Positions 1 to 10,859 of a DNA stretch of 63,449 bases are shown piece by piece. Position numbers and translations under genes: made by a program. The DNA comes from Planctomycetota bacterium (GTDB taxonomy: Bacteria > Planctomycetota > UBA1135 > UBA2386). The notes beneath the pieces were generated by a model. The model was not told the origin of the DNA and did not search any database. It was given only the letters and a program-made list of their open reading frames with translations. The stretch lies in NCBI GenBank assembly GCA_025459175.1, contig JALORC010000077.1, positions 1 through 63,449 on the forward strand, given 5' to 3'. Position 1 is the first letter of the stretch. Every line of letters starts with the position of its first letter.

Positions 1-256
1 CGGTGACGGTGCCGGCACCCGCCAACACGATGCCCGTGGGCAGGTCGAGGGTCGTGGTCAGGACGAACGTGCCGGTGCCCAGATGCACCGTGTCGCCCGC
101 CTGGGCCCTGGCGATCGCGGCCGGAATCGTCGCCAGCGGGAACAGCGGGTTGTTGCCGGGGTGGCTGTCGTTGCCACCCGACGCCGCCACGTACCAGTCG
201 GCAGCGATGGCCTGCGGTGCGAGCGCGAGCAACGACAGCAAGGGCAGGATGTGCAT
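1..256 (-). CDS. Secreted beta-helix protein, N-terminal part only
   Basis: An open frame starts at the ATG at 256 and runs leftward off the window, so only about 85 residues are visible. It begins with a hydrophobic signal peptide (MHILPLLSLLALAPQAIAA), followed by DWYVAASGGNDSHPG and then a segment with ATIPAAIARAQAGDTVHLGTGTF. That order (export signal, WYV..GGNDS, 'P..AI..A..GDTV..G.GTF') is the usual opening of DUF1565 or pectate-lyase-like parallel beta-helix surface proteins. A related opening is seen in the gene at 6967. The function beyond being an exported cell-surface or extracellular protein cannot be said, and the catalytic part, if any, is outside the window. Confidence 0.8.
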   Translation of the reverse strand, partial: MHILPLLSLLALAPQAIAADWYVAASGGNDSHPGNNPLFPLATIPAAIARAQAGDTVHLGTGTFVLTTTLDLPTGIVLAGAGTVT

Positions 257-368
257 GACGAGTTCCGGGCGAGGAGGCGATTCGAGGCCGGCTCCGGACC
301 ACCCTGAGCCATGTCGCTCATGCTCATGCAGGCACCAACTGCCGTCCAGGTGCTCCCTACGATGGAGG

Positions 369-545
369 ATGGAGCTGCGGGCCCGGTCCGCCGCGATGCC
401 GCTCGTCGCGCTGACCGCGAACGCGATGACCGACGACCGCCGGCGTTGTCTGGAGGCGGGTTGCGATGACTACCTCAGCAAGCCGATCGACCGTGCGCTG
501 CTGATCGACACCTGTGCACGATTGGCGGGGCGTGGTCACGAGTCG
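369..545 (+). pseudogene. C-terminal half of a response-regulator receiver domain
   Basis: This segment encodes PLVALTANAM, then DRRRCLEAGCDDYLSKPI and a following helix. It matches the second half of a CheY-like receiver: the beta4 T/A region, the AG.DDYL motif and the conserved Lys-Pro of beta5. The phospho-acceptor Asp and the whole first half are missing, because the oppositely oriented gene ending at 256 and a short spacer lie immediately upstream. An ATG at 369 is in frame, and the frame reads on without a stop into the membrane-protein gene at 597, so a fusion protein is formally possible. A remnant of a hybrid histidine kinase or response regulator is more likely. The rest of 257-596 shows nothing else I recognise. 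Confidence 0.55.
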
Positions 546-596
546 CGCGCGGCAACCCAGGCAGTACTTCGGCAGCAAGCGCGTATCCTGGTGTCC

Positions 597-1145
597 ATGG
601 GAAACGCGTTCTGGGTGCGCCATCGTTCGTTGTCGGGATTCGTCGGTCCGCTGACGCTCGAGCAGCTGCACCAGGCCGTGGCCGCTGGTTCGCTGCCGGT
701 CGATGCCGAGTGGCGGGAGGCTCGCTCCGGCGGTGGTCCGGAGCGGCTCGACGACTCGGGGTGGGGGCCGGTGCACGAACTGCTCGGTCTGCCGGCGCCG
801 CCGCCTCCGGCTTCGGCCAGCGGGTATGCGAGCGAATTGCCTGAAGCCGCCGCACTGGCGGAGCTGCGCGCGAACTCTGCATACCAGCGGGTGCGTCAGG
901 TAGCGAAGTGGGGCGCCATGGTGGTGGCCTTCGCTGCCGCCCTGTTGCTGCTGGTGCCGCTGGTGACCAGCTGGAGCGCCCTCTGGCGCCATCCGCTGGC
1001 GGCGGTGCCCTCCGTGCTGGAGTTGATCCTCTACGAAGCCGGTATCTACCTCAGCTACCAGGCGTTCCTGATGCTGGCCGATCTCGCCGACTGCAGCTTG
1101 CGCCAGCGGCTAGAGCGTGAGGCAGTGGCTACAGCGCGGCCTTGA
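597..1145 (+). CDS. Small GYF_2-like membrane protein
   Basis: About 182 residues. The N-terminus contains FWVRHRSLSGFVGPLTLEQL, with a later DAEWREA. This pattern (aromatic start, GP.(T/S).E.L, polar W(R/K)) resembles the GYF_2/DUF4339 domain that bacteria place before membrane segments. Two hydrophobic stretches follow in the C-terminal half: one around VVAFAAALLLLVPLV and one around the LELILYEAGIYLSY region. The start at 597 was chosen because upstream in-frame sequence encodes an unrelated half receiver domain. The gene is convergent with transketolase and overlaps its 3' end by 17 bases. GYF_2 proteins are often tied to membrane-bound sensing or secretion, but no specific role can be assigned. 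Confidence 0.6.
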   Translation: MGNAFWVRHRSLSGFVGPLTLEQLHQAVAAGSLPVDAEWREARSGGGPERLDDSGWGPVHELLGLPAPPPPASASGYASELPEAAALAELRANSAYQRVRQVAKWGAMVVAFAAALLLLVPLVTSWSALWRHPLAAVPSVLELILYEAGIYLSYQAFLMLADLADCSLRQRLEREAVATARP

Positions 1146-3111
1146 CCCGCTCGGCGACCTTCGCCGCCGAGAAGCCGAAGTGCTCGGCCACGTGCTTCGC
1201 CGGCGCCGAGGCCCCGAACGTGCTCTGCCCGATCACGCGATCGAGGCGCCCGGTGAACTGGCACCACAGCTCCGGCCGTCCCATCTCGACCGCGAACACT
1301 GCTGCCTTGCCGAGCACCGCGCTGCGGTAGCCGGCATCCTGCTGCAGGAACAGCTCGACGCACGGCATCGACACCACGCGGGTCGGCACACCCTGCTGCC
1401 CGAGCAGCGTCGCTGCGGCGACCGCCAGCGACACCTCGGCGCCGGTGGCCACGATCGTCACCTTCGCGTCCTTCGTCTCGACCAGCACGTAGCCGCCGCG
1501 CAGCGCCTCGCGCGCATGCCAGCCGGCCGCGTGCGGCAGCTTGTCGAGGTTCTGCCGCGTCAGCGCCAGCGCCACCGGGCCATTGCGCCGCGACAGCGCA
1601 TGCGTCCACGCTGCCGCCGTCTCGGCGCCGTCGGCGGGCCGGAACACGTGCAGGTTCGGGATCAAGCGCAGCGTCGCCAGGTGCTCGACCGGTTGGTGGG
1701 TCGGGCCGTCCTCACCGACCATCAGACTGTCGTGCGTGAACACGAACGTGGTCGGGATGTGCATCAGCGACGCCAGCCGGATCGGCGTGCGCATGTAGTC
1801 GGCGAACACCAGGAACGTGCTGCCGGCCGGCAGGAAGCCGCCGTGCAGCGTGATGCCGTTCAGTACCGCGCCCATCGCGTGCTCGCGGATGCCGTAGTGC
1901 AGCGTGCGGCCGGTGCGGTCCTTGGCGCTGAACGAGCCGCTCTTCTTGATCCGCGTCTTGGTCGACGGATCGAGGTCGGCGCTGCCCGACACGAAGCCCG
2001 GCACCAGTTCGGCGGCCTTGTTCAGCACGTTGCCCGACAGCGCGCGCGTCGCGGCCGGCTCGGCGCCGGCGGCGGCGACCAGCTGGTCGAGCAGATCGGC
2101 CGGCAGCTCGCGGCTGCGCAGTGCGCGCCAGCCCTTGGCGAGCTCCGGCGACTTGCCCTCGAAGGCCTTCCACGCTGCGTGCCACTGCTGCCGTGCTTGC
2201 TCGTTGCGCGCCGCGGCGGCGGCGAACACGGCCTTGGCCTCGGGCGCGATCCAGAAGTCCTCGGCCGGCATGCCGAGCGCCTGCTTGGTCGCCGCGACTT
2301 CGTCCTTGCCGAGCGGCGCGCCGTGCACTTCGTGGGTGTTGGCCTTGTTCGGGCTGCCCTTGCCGATCGTCGTCTTGCAGCAGATCAGCTGCGGCTTGCC
2401 GGTGGCGGGGGCCGCGGTCGCACACTGCAGCGCCTGCCGGATCGCCGTGGTGTCGTGGCCATCGATGTGCTGCACCGACCAGCCCTGCGCCTCGAAGCGC
2501 TTGCCGATGTCCTCGCTGGTGGCGAGGTCGGTATGGCCTTCGATCGTGATGCCGTTGTCGTCGAACAGGCAGACCAGGTTGCCGAGCTGCAGGTGGCCGG
2601 CGAGGGTCGCCGCTTCGTAGCTGATGCCTTCCATCAGGTCGCCGTCGCCGACGGTGACGAACACGCGGTTCAGCAACTGCGGGTTTTGGAAGCGCGCGGC
2701 TTCCATGTGCGCGCCGATCGCGAACCCGACCGCGTTCGCGAAGCCCTGGCCGAGCGGGCCCGTGGTGGTCTCGACGCCGACCGTCTCGCCGTACTCGGGG
2801 TGACCCGGCGTCTTGCTGTGCAGCTGGCGGAAACGCTTCAGCTCGTCCATCGGCAGCGGGAAGCCGGCGAGGTGCAGCAGCGAGTAGAGCAGCATCGAGC
2901 CGTGGCCGCCCGACAGCACGAAGCGGTCGCGCCCGGCCCACTGCGGCTCCTGCGGGCTCCAACGCAGGAACTCGGTCCACAGCACCGCGGCGACCTCGGC
3001 CATGCCCATCGGCATGCCCGGGTGGCCGGATTCGGCTTTCTGCACCGCGTCCATGGCGAGCCCGCGGATGGTGTTGGCGACGAGAGTGAGGTCCTTGGCA
3101 GCGACGGTCAT
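1129..3111 (-). CDS. tkt: Transketolase
   Basis: A 660-residue protein of normal transketolase length. It moves two-carbon ketol units between sugar phosphates in the non-oxidative pentose phosphate pathway, in the cytoplasm, using thiamine diphosphate. Visible hallmarks are the SGHPG substrate-binding segment near residue 30, GPLGQGFANAVG near 120, the ThDP motif beginning GDGDLMEG, the second-domain REHAMG bearing the catalytic Glu near 410, and DGPTHQPVEHL. The frame is open far upstream of the ATG at 3111, but that ATG gives the canonical start (AKDLTLVANTIRGLAMDAV), so the longer reading is rejected. The next gene upstream on the same strand (3165-4358) is 53 bases away. Confidence 0.96.
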   Translation of the reverse strand: MTVAAKDLTLVANTIRGLAMDAVQKAESGHPGMPMGMAEVAAVLWTEFLRWSPQEPQWAGRDRFVLSGGHGSMLLYSLLHLAGFPLPMDELKRFRQLHSKTPGHPEYGETVGVETTTGPLGQGFANAVGFAIGAHMEAARFQNPQLLNRVFVTVGDGDLMEGISYEAATLAGHLQLGNLVCLFDDNGITIEGHTDLATSEDIGKRFEAQGWSVQHIDGHDTTAIRQALQCATAAPATGKPQLICCKTTIGKGSPNKANTHEVHGAPLGKDEVAATKQALGMPAEDFWIAPEAKAVFAAAAARNEQARQQWHAAWKAFEGKSPELAKGWRALRSRELPADLLDQLVAAAGAEPAATRALSGNVLNKAAELVPGFVSGSADLDPSTKTRIKKSGSFSAKDRTGRTLHYGIREHAMGAVLNGITLHGGFLPAGSTFLVFADYMRTPIRLASLMHIPTTFVFTHDSLMVGEDGPTHQPVEHLATLRLIPNLHVFRPADGAETAAAWTHALSRRNGPVALALTRQNLDKLPHAAGWHAREALRGGYVLVETKDAKVTIVATGAEVSLAVAAATLLGQQGVPTRVVSMPCVELFLQQDAGYRSAVLGKAAVFAVEMGRPELWCQFTGRLDRVIGQSTFGASAPAKHVAEHFGFSAAKVAERVKAAL

Positions 3112-3164
3112 GGCGGCGCGGACTGTAGCGGCGTCCAGGGCGGCGGGGAAACGTTCGCCCGGTG

Positions 3165-4358
3165 CTACCGCGGGTTGCCGACCGGCGGCAGGCCGGCCTT
3201 GGCCAGTGCTGCGTCGAGTCCGGCGGTGAACTCGGCCGGCGGTCGGAAGCCACCGAGGGCGTGCAGCGGCTTGCCGTGCTCGTCGAACAGCACCAGCACC
3301 GGGACCCCGTCGTGGCCGAGCCCCTCGGCGGTGCGGTCGGGATCGAGTTCGGTGTCGATGCGCACGCAGGCGAACTGCTGCAGGCGGGCCACCACGGCGG
3401 CGTCTTGGTAGGTCGCCCACGGCAGCCGCTTGCACCACTCGCAGCCGTCGCGGCTGAACTCGACCAGCAGCGGCTTGCCGGTGGCTGCGGCGAAGCGGCG
3501 CGCATCGGCGAACTCGAGCGTGTGGTACCAGTCGACCGGTTGTGCACGCGGCCGGGTCGCGTCGATGCCGTGCTCGCGTTCGAACGCGGCGCGGTCGGGC
3601 TCGAACTGGTCGGTGAACCACTTCGTCACCCGTGCATTGCGGCCGGCGAGGAACTGGTGCCGCGGCTCGCTCAGGGGCTGCCAGCGCAGCGGCAACGGGT
3701 TCGGCAGGGTGGTCACCGTTGCGGCCAGCGCGTCGACACGCAGTTCGTGGCTGCCGAAGTGCCACGGCTCGTCGGCTTCGCGGGCGACGAACATGCTGTT
3801 CGGCAGCATCACCTCGGCGAGGCGGGCCTGCGGCAGCGACAGCCAGCGATCGCCGCGCGACGGTGCGCCGCTGGCGTCCATGTCGATCCAGCGCACGCCG
3901 ATGGTCGCGCCGTCGATCGCGAGTTCGCCCTCGAAGTGGTACAGCGTGCGCACCGTCGCCCGCAGCATGGTCGGGCGGCGGAACAGCATCATCACGGCGT
4001 CGATGCCGTACGGGCGCAGGTCGACGTCGGCGAACATCGCGTGCTCCCACTGCAGCGGCAGCAGTTCGCCGTCGTCGCGTGCCAGGTCGGCATCGGCATC
4101 GATCCAGAGTGCGGGCGGGGCGCTGGCCACGGGATCGGTGACCTCGAGACGCAGCGAACGGCCGCCCGCAGTGATCGTGGTCGCCGCGGTGCGGCGGTCG
4201 GCGGACGGTTCGAACGGCGGCTGCGGCACCTGCGCGCTCCCCACCTCGCTCGGGGAGTCGGCGGCGACGCGACGGAGGGTCACCGTCGGTTGGGCGAGTT
4301 GGGGGGCTTGTTGCAGCGGGGCGAGCAACGCGCACAGCAAGGGCAGCGAGGATGGCAT
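3165..4358 (-). CDS. Exported thioredoxin-fold protein with CEWC motif
   Basis: A 397-residue protein with a likely signal peptide (MPSSLPLLCALLAPLQQAPQ). The first 250 or so residues are an uncharacterised beta-rich region. The C-terminal 110 residues are thioredoxin-like: ADARRFAAATGKPLLVEFSRDGCEWCKRL in pieces, then VPVLVLFDEHG with the usual cis-Pro position. The CEWC near residue 305 resembles the Thioredoxin_7/DUF255 group (C..C with an aromatic or polar middle) more than classical WCGPC. A role in envelope thiol redox or disulfide handling is an inference. The ATG at 4358 lies 23 bases downstream of the stop of the ECF-sigma fusion gene, so the two may be co-transcribed. Confidence 0.7.
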   Translation of the reverse strand: MPSSLPLLCALLAPLQQAPQLAQPTVTLRRVAADSPSEVGSAQVPQPPFEPSADRRTAATTITAGGRSLRLEVTDPVASAPPALWIDADADLARDDGELLPLQWEHAMFADVDLRPYGIDAVMMLFRRPTMLRATVRTLYHFEGELAIDGATIGVRWIDMDASGAPSRGDRWLSLPQARLAEVMLPNSMFVAREADEPWHFGSHELRVDALAATVTTLPNPLPLRWQPLSEPRHQFLAGRNARVTKWFTDQFEPDRAAFEREHGIDATRPRAQPVDWYHTLEFADARRFAAATGKPLLVEFSRDGCEWCKRLPWATYQDAAVVARLQQFACVRIDTELDPDRTAEGLGHDGVPVLVLFDEHGKPLHALGGFRPPAEFTAGLDAALAKAGLPPVGNPR

Positions 4359-4381
4359 GGGTTTCGTCTGGGACGTGGGCG

Positions 4382-6811
4382 TCAGAGGTCGAGCAGCACG
4401 GTGGTGCCGGGCTGCACGGTGAGCGGGTGCAGGCGGGTGCGTCCGTCGGCGAGGCCGAGCCGGAGCTGCACCGCGGTTTCGGGCGCGCTCAACATCGGGG
4501 AGCGGCCGCGTTGCAGCAGCCAGCGCCGTTCGCTGCGCTGGGCGATGCCGGCGTGGCTCGGCACCGACAGCGGGGCTCCCTGCGCATCGAGCAGTTCGAT
4601 CCAGAGGGCGGCATCGGGGTCGGCACAGCGCACTGCGACCTCGCCGTGGCGCGGCAACTGCAGCTGGCCGGCGTCGGCGATGGCTTGCTCGATGGCCACC
4701 GTCTGCACGCCGAGCTCGCGGTGGCTCACGCGCAATCGCACACCGCGTCGCGGCACGCCTTGCAGCTGCACGCGGCCATCGGCGGCGGTGATGCCCGATG
4801 CACCGTGCGCGAACAGCACCTCGCGGTGAGCGCCGTCGGGCAACGGCACGACGTAGCCCGGACCCTGGACCGTGACCACGGCGCCGGCGACCGGTGCATG
4901 CGTCGGCGTGCGCAGGCGCAGCACGAACGAGTCGAGCAGCAGATCGGGCGGCGTTCGGATCACGATGCCGGCACCGGGCTCGATCGGTTCGGTCTCGAAC
5001 CACGCGGCGGTGTCCGGCGCGACGCAGCGCAGACGGTAGGACCGCTGGGCGAGCCCGCCGAGCGCGAACGCGCCATCGATGTCGGTGTGCACGCGGTGCA
5101 CCACGCGGCCGTGACTCGCGGCGACCGCCTCGAGCACCACGTGCTGGCGCGAGTCGCCGACCACGGTCGGATCGGCCAGCGCGATCTCCCAGCCGCGCAG
5201 TGCGGCTCCGGTGGCCGCGCGCAGCGTGCCGGACACGGTCAGAGCCGGTGCGTCGAGGATCCAGGTGGCGCCATCTGCCGCCGGCGCGGCGAAGGTCGTC
5301 GGCCGCAGTCCGGCGGCGGCGGCCTGCAGCGGACCGGCGGTTCCCGGCAGTGCATAGTGCCCCTCGGCATCGGTCGTGGTCACGGCGCTGCCGGCGGCGA
5401 CGGTCGTGTCGGCCAGCGGGCGACCTTGTGCGTCGAGCACCCGGCCGCGCAGCGCCTGCACCCAGCGCGGCAGCACGACCTCGCCGGCGCGGATGCTGGC
5501 GAGCGGGAGCTGCACGCGGTCGTGACCCGGGGCGGTGATCTGCAGCACCGCACCCGGCACGTCGGGCAGCGTCTGGAACTCGAACGCGCCATCGGCGGTC
5601 GACGTGGTGCGCCAGTGCAGTGCATGCAGGCCGCGCCCATTGCCGAACCGTTCGGGGCCGGGCCCATCGAGAAGCTGCACGATGGCCTCGGCGCCTCCGA
5701 CCGGCGCTCCACGATCGTCGACGACCCGCGCCGCGAACGGGCGCGACGGCGCCAGCACGACCCGCGGCGGCAGTTCCTGGTCCGGGCGCCAGATGCCGGC
5801 CCACGCGGTGACGTGACCCGGCAGCTCGGCGCGTACTTCGATCGCGTCGCGTGGTGTCACACAGCGAAAGCCGCCATCCCGGTCCGAGGTCGCGGCCAAG
5901 GTCGTCGACGGCCCGGCCTGGAGTTCGACGAGTTCGCGGTCGGGTTGCCAGGCGATGCCGAGGTGTGGCGCTATGTGGATCGTCGCACCGGCCACCGGCC
6001 AACCGTTCTCGTCGAGGACCTGGCCGTGCAGGTGCTGGCCGATCGGGTTCGGCGTCGGCGGCGTGGCAGCGTCGGAGCGTGCGGGCCGACTATCGAGTGT
6101 GGGTGGGGCCGTGGGGCGCATCGGCTCGGCGGTCGCGAGGCTCGGTTGCGGCAACGGAGCTGACGGCGACCGATTGGCCCACCACACCACGGCCACGGAG
6201 GTGATGGCGGCGAATGCGCCGAGGGCCAGCCGGCGCAGCCAGGGCCCGGCCGTCGTCGGCGCCATCGGCAGCGAGGTTCGGTCGGGGCGCCACGACAGCG
6301 CCGCGACCCAACCGGCGCGGCCGTGTGGATGCTCCTGGTCCAGGCGACCGCGCAGCTGTTCGAGTGCGCGCTGCAGCCGGGTGTTGACGGTCGCCACTGG
6401 CAGTTGCAGCCGGTCCGCGATCGCGCGCGGCGGCAGTTCGTCGAAGAAACGCAGCAGCAGCGGCACGCGGTAGTGCTCCGGCAGCGCCTGCACGTGGGCG
6501 AGCAGGCGCTGGTGTTGTTCGGTGCGCGCCAGCAGGTCGGCGGTCGAACGCTCGGGCTCGGGGCCGGACCGGGCCAGTTCGCGGCGCTGCCGACGGCGTT
6601 CGCCGCGATGGGTCTTCGCGACCAGCTTGCGCAGCATGCCGACCAGCCAGGCGCGGCGGTTCGCGGGTGCCTGCGGCGCGCGTTGTGCCAGCAGCCACGC
6701 GTCCTGCGCCAGATCCGCGGCCTGGTGCGGGTCGCCGCACAGGCTGCGGGCCATGCGCTCGAGCCAGCGGGTCTCGCTCAGCAGGCTCGGGGCGGAGTCA
6801 CTCGGGTTCAC
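4382..6811 (-). CDS. ECF sigma factor fused to TM and CarboxypepD_reg-like repeats
   Basis: An 809-residue fusion. Residues 15-75 look like sigma region 2 (DPHQAADLAQDAWLLAQ, then RRAWLVGMLRKLV). Residues 100-158 look like region 4 (VQALPEHYRVPLLLRFFDEL and the helix-turn-helix ending ATVNTRLQRALEQLR). A single membrane span follows at about 193-213. The remaining 600 residues contain at least four carboxypeptidase-regulatory-like beta domains, each with a V.G.V.D..G.P..GA pattern and a later T..DG.F/Y.L..L element (starts near LHGQVLDENGWPVAGA, LRGRVLDAQGRPLADT and LTVSGTLRAATGAAL). The sigma part would be cytoplasmic and the repeats periplasmic, so the protein may be released by proteolysis or act as a membrane-tethered sigma factor. 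That mechanism is inferred. Confidence 0.85.
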   Translation of the reverse strand: MNPSDSAPSLLSETRWLERMARSLCGDPHQAADLAQDAWLLAQRAPQAPANRRAWLVGMLRKLVAKTHRGERRRQRRELARSGPEPERSTADLLARTEQHQRLLAHVQALPEHYRVPLLLRFFDELPPRAIADRLQLPVATVNTRLQRALEQLRGRLDQEHPHGRAGWVAALSWRPDRTSLPMAPTTAGPWLRRLALGAFAAITSVAVVWWANRSPSAPLPQPSLATAEPMRPTAPPTLDSRPARSDAATPPTPNPIGQHLHGQVLDENGWPVAGATIHIAPHLGIAWQPDRELVELQAGPSTTLAATSDRDGGFRCVTPRDAIEVRAELPGHVTAWAGIWRPDQELPPRVVLAPSRPFAARVVDDRGAPVGGAEAIVQLLDGPGPERFGNGRGLHALHWRTTSTADGAFEFQTLPDVPGAVLQITAPGHDRVQLPLASIRAGEVVLPRWVQALRGRVLDAQGRPLADTTVAAGSAVTTTDAEGHYALPGTAGPLQAAAAGLRPTTFAAPAADGATWILDAPALTVSGTLRAATGAALRGWEIALADPTVVGDSRQHVVLEAVAASHGRVVHRVHTDIDGAFALGGLAQRSYRLRCVAPDTAAWFETEPIEPGAGIVIRTPPDLLLDSFVLRLRTPTHAPVAGAVVTVQGPGYVVPLPDGAHREVLFAHGASGITAADGRVQLQGVPRRGVRLRVSHRELGVQTVAIEQAIADAGQLQLPRHGEVAVRCADPDAALWIELLDAQGAPLSVPSHAGIAQRSERRWLLQRGRSPMLSAPETAVQLRLGLADGRTRLHPLTVQPGTTVLLDL

Positions 6812-6966
6812 GCTGGGTATGTTCCCACTGCGGCCGGATCCTGTTCAGGAATGTGCGAAACCTCGGGGCGCGATCCGACAGGTTCCGTCGCCCCGGTGCC
6901 GCCGCCACCACGGTATGCTGGTGGTGAGCCATCCAGGCACCCGTGGCTCCAGCAAGAGGGAATCCG

Positions 6967-8148
6967 ATGCAGAGCTTCAACCTTCGTCCATTTCTCGTCA
7001 GCCTGTCGATGCTCGCCAGCGCTGCGGTGTTGGCAGCGCAACAGACCTTCGTCGTGAACGCCGGCGGTGGGCCCGGGGTCAACTTCACCTCGCTGCCGCC
7101 GGCCATCGCCGCGGCCGCCGACGGTGACACCATCGTCGTGCAGACCGGCCCGTTCGGTGAAGGCGCCCTGCCGTTCACGACCAACAAGGGCCTGACCATC
7201 GTCGGTCAGGGCGGCGCGGTGCCGATCGGCACCTCGCCGACGCAGAAGATCCAGATCGTCGGGCTGCCGGCCGGCCGGTCGTTCCGGATGGTCGGCTTCG
7301 AGCGCGGGTTGAGCGATGGTCCGATCGACATCGAGGTCAGCAACTGCGCGGGCGCCGTGCACCTCGAGACCATCGTCGCCAGGGAGAACAGCTTCTTCCC
7401 TGTGACCATCCCGAGTATCACGATCACCAACTGCGCCTCGGTGACCTTGCGCGAGATCGTCAACTTCGGCAGCCCGGCGGTGCGCATCGACAACAGCCGC
7501 GTGGTGCTGAGTCGGTGTGAACTCGGCCGGACCCGGATCGGCCTCGGCGGTGGGCCGTGCCTGGTCGCCGATTCGGCGCAGGTCGACATCGTGCAGCCGC
7601 TGTTCCGCACCAATGGCATCACGTCGCAGCCGTGCGTGACCGCTACCAACAGCGAGCTGCGGATCGTCGGGGACAGTGCGGCCGTGGTGTCGGGCGGTCC
7701 CGTAACCAACGGTGGCTCGGCTCTGCTCGTGAACGGCGGCTCGCTGGTGGTGGACCCGGCGGTCGCGGTCGTCGCCGGTGGCAGCCAGCCCGTCTACGCC
7801 GGTTCGACCGCGCCGCAGTTCGTGCCGGGCGACGCGACCTGGGCCTCGGCGGCAGCACCCGGCCAGAACCTGACCCTGACCACGCGCAGCGAACCGTCGG
7901 CCGTGGTGGTGGTCGCGCTGGGTGCGCCCGGTCCGCTGCTGCCGACGGCACTCGGCCTGCTCGGCATCGACGCGGCGCAACCGTATGCGTTCGCTTCGCC
8001 GGCGGTGATCCCCGCCGGCGGCACCACGGCGCTCGTGGTCGCGGTGCCGGCAGCACTGCCGCGTGGCAGTGCGTTCGCCGCGCAGGCCGTGGTGGTGACC
8101 TCGACCGCGCTGCGCCTCGGCCTGCCGGCGACGTTCGTGCTGCGCTGA
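6967..8148 (+). CDS. Secreted right-handed beta-helix-like protein
   Basis: A 393-residue protein. The ATG at 6967 is preceded by AGAGGGA, a good ribosome-binding site, and gives a clear signal peptide (RPFLVSLSMLASAAVLAAQ). The mature part starts TFVVNAGGGPGVNFTSLPPAI, followed by AAAADGDTIVVQTGPF, the opening typical of parallel beta-helix proteins. Repeated short beta-turn units (ITITNCASVTLREI, RIDNSRVVLSRCEL) follow. From about residue 300 there is a compact Val/Ala/Pro-rich beta domain (SAVVVVALGAPGPLLP through the end), probably a separate C-terminal sandwich. Related to the truncated gene at 1-256. No catalytic motif is recognised. Divergent from the ECF-sigma fusion across 155 bases. 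Confidence 0.75.
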   Translation: MQSFNLRPFLVSLSMLASAAVLAAQQTFVVNAGGGPGVNFTSLPPAIAAAADGDTIVVQTGPFGEGALPFTTNKGLTIVGQGGAVPIGTSPTQKIQIVGLPAGRSFRMVGFERGLSDGPIDIEVSNCAGAVHLETIVARENSFFPVTIPSITITNCASVTLREIVNFGSPAVRIDNSRVVLSRCELGRTRIGLGGGPCLVADSAQVDIVQPLFRTNGITSQPCVTATNSELRIVGDSAAVVSGGPVTNGGSALLVNGGSLVVDPAVAVVAGGSQPVYAGSTAPQFVPGDATWASAAAPGQNLTLTTRSEPSAVVVVALGAPGPLLPTALGLLGIDAAQPYAFASPAVIPAGGTTALVVAVPAALPRGSAFAAQAVVVTSTALRLGLPATFVLR

Positions 8149-8170
8149 GCGTCGCTGCGGGCCGGCGGTG

Positions 8171-8508
8171 CTAGTGACCGCCTTCGCGCACCGCGTTGAC
8201 GTTCCAGATCGGGATCGTGATCTCGACCGCGCCGGTCGCCGGCGCCCGCAGCAGCTTCGCCTGGCAACCCAGCCGCGAGTCGAGTCCGGTGCCGCGCGCC
8301 TCGTCGAGCTGGTCGAGTTCGTCCTCGCTCGGTTCGTTGAAGCAGCTGCGGTCGCCGTGGATCTTCACGTGGCAGGTCGAACACGCGCAGACGCCGCCGC
8401 AGGCGTGATCGAGTGGCACGCCCTGCGCCATCGCCGCGTGCAGGATCGACTCGCCGATCGCGAGCGAGAACGTGCGGCCGCCGCCGCGCACCGTGCAGGG
8501 CACCTTGC

Positions 8509-8512
<4 letters not shown>
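8171..8512 (-). CDS. fdx: Adrenodoxin-type 2Fe-2S ferredoxin (Isc)
   Basis: A 113-residue ferredoxin, last gene of the isc operon. It supplies electrons for iron-sulfur cluster assembly on IscU. The cluster ligands are visible as C38-x5-C44-x2-C47 (in ACGGVCACSTCHV) and C83 (LGCQ), the adrenodoxin-type spacing. The acidic stretch EPSEDELDQLDEA between them is the usual interaction helix. The ATG at 8512 overlaps the hscA stop by four bases (ATGA), implying translational coupling. The gene is convergent with the beta-helix gene ending at 8148. Confidence 0.95.
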
Positions 8513-10358
<1,846 letters not shown>

Positions 10359-10362
<4 letters not shown>

Positions 10363-10859
10363 GACTTCGCGTCCAGGTCGCGCAGGGCCTTGCGGTGGTA
10401 GTGGGAGGCGTGGAAGCGTCGCGCGGCGGCGTCGAAATCGCCACCGTCCATCGCCGTGCGCAGTGCCTGCAGGTCGTCCGCGAGGGCTCGTTCGAGGCGC
10501 GGCCGCAGCTTGTCGGTCGCCGTGCGATCGGCGAACGCGACCTCCTCGGCCAGCTCGAGCGCGTCGGCGAGGAACATCGGGTCGAGCTTCTTGTTGCGCT
10601 CCAGCACGCCGGGGCTCGCCAGCTCGAGCAATGCCTTGGCCCGCAGCCACGGGTCGCGCAGCAGCTTCCAGGCGTCGTTGATCTCGGCGGCGCGCTGCAG
10701 CACCGCTATGCAGTCGCCGGTCTCCTGGCTGCGGTGCAGGTCCGGGTGGCACTCGCGCGACAGCTTCAGGTAGCGCTGCTCGATCGCGCGTTCGTCGAGG
10801 TCCATCGACTTGGGCAGACCGAAGACCGTGAACGGGTCCGGGGCGGGGACGTGGATCAC
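10359..10859 (-). CDS. hscB: J-domain co-chaperone HscB
   Basis: A 166-residue co-chaperone that delivers IscU to HscA and stimulates its ATPase. The N-terminal J domain carries the HPD triad at residues 38-40 (RECHPDLH). The C-terminal helical bundle (LDPMFLADALELAEEVAF through the RALADDLQALRTAM region) is the IscU-binding domain. Start is a GTG at 10859 that overlaps the iscA stop (GTGA). The stop overlaps the hscA GTG start in the same way. Length and order match the proteobacterial isc operon. Confidence 0.94.

Noticed and set aside
3112..4335. N-terminal extension of transketolase
   Set aside because: The extension is a shadow of the thioredoxin-fold gene. The canonical transketolase N-terminus starts at 3111.
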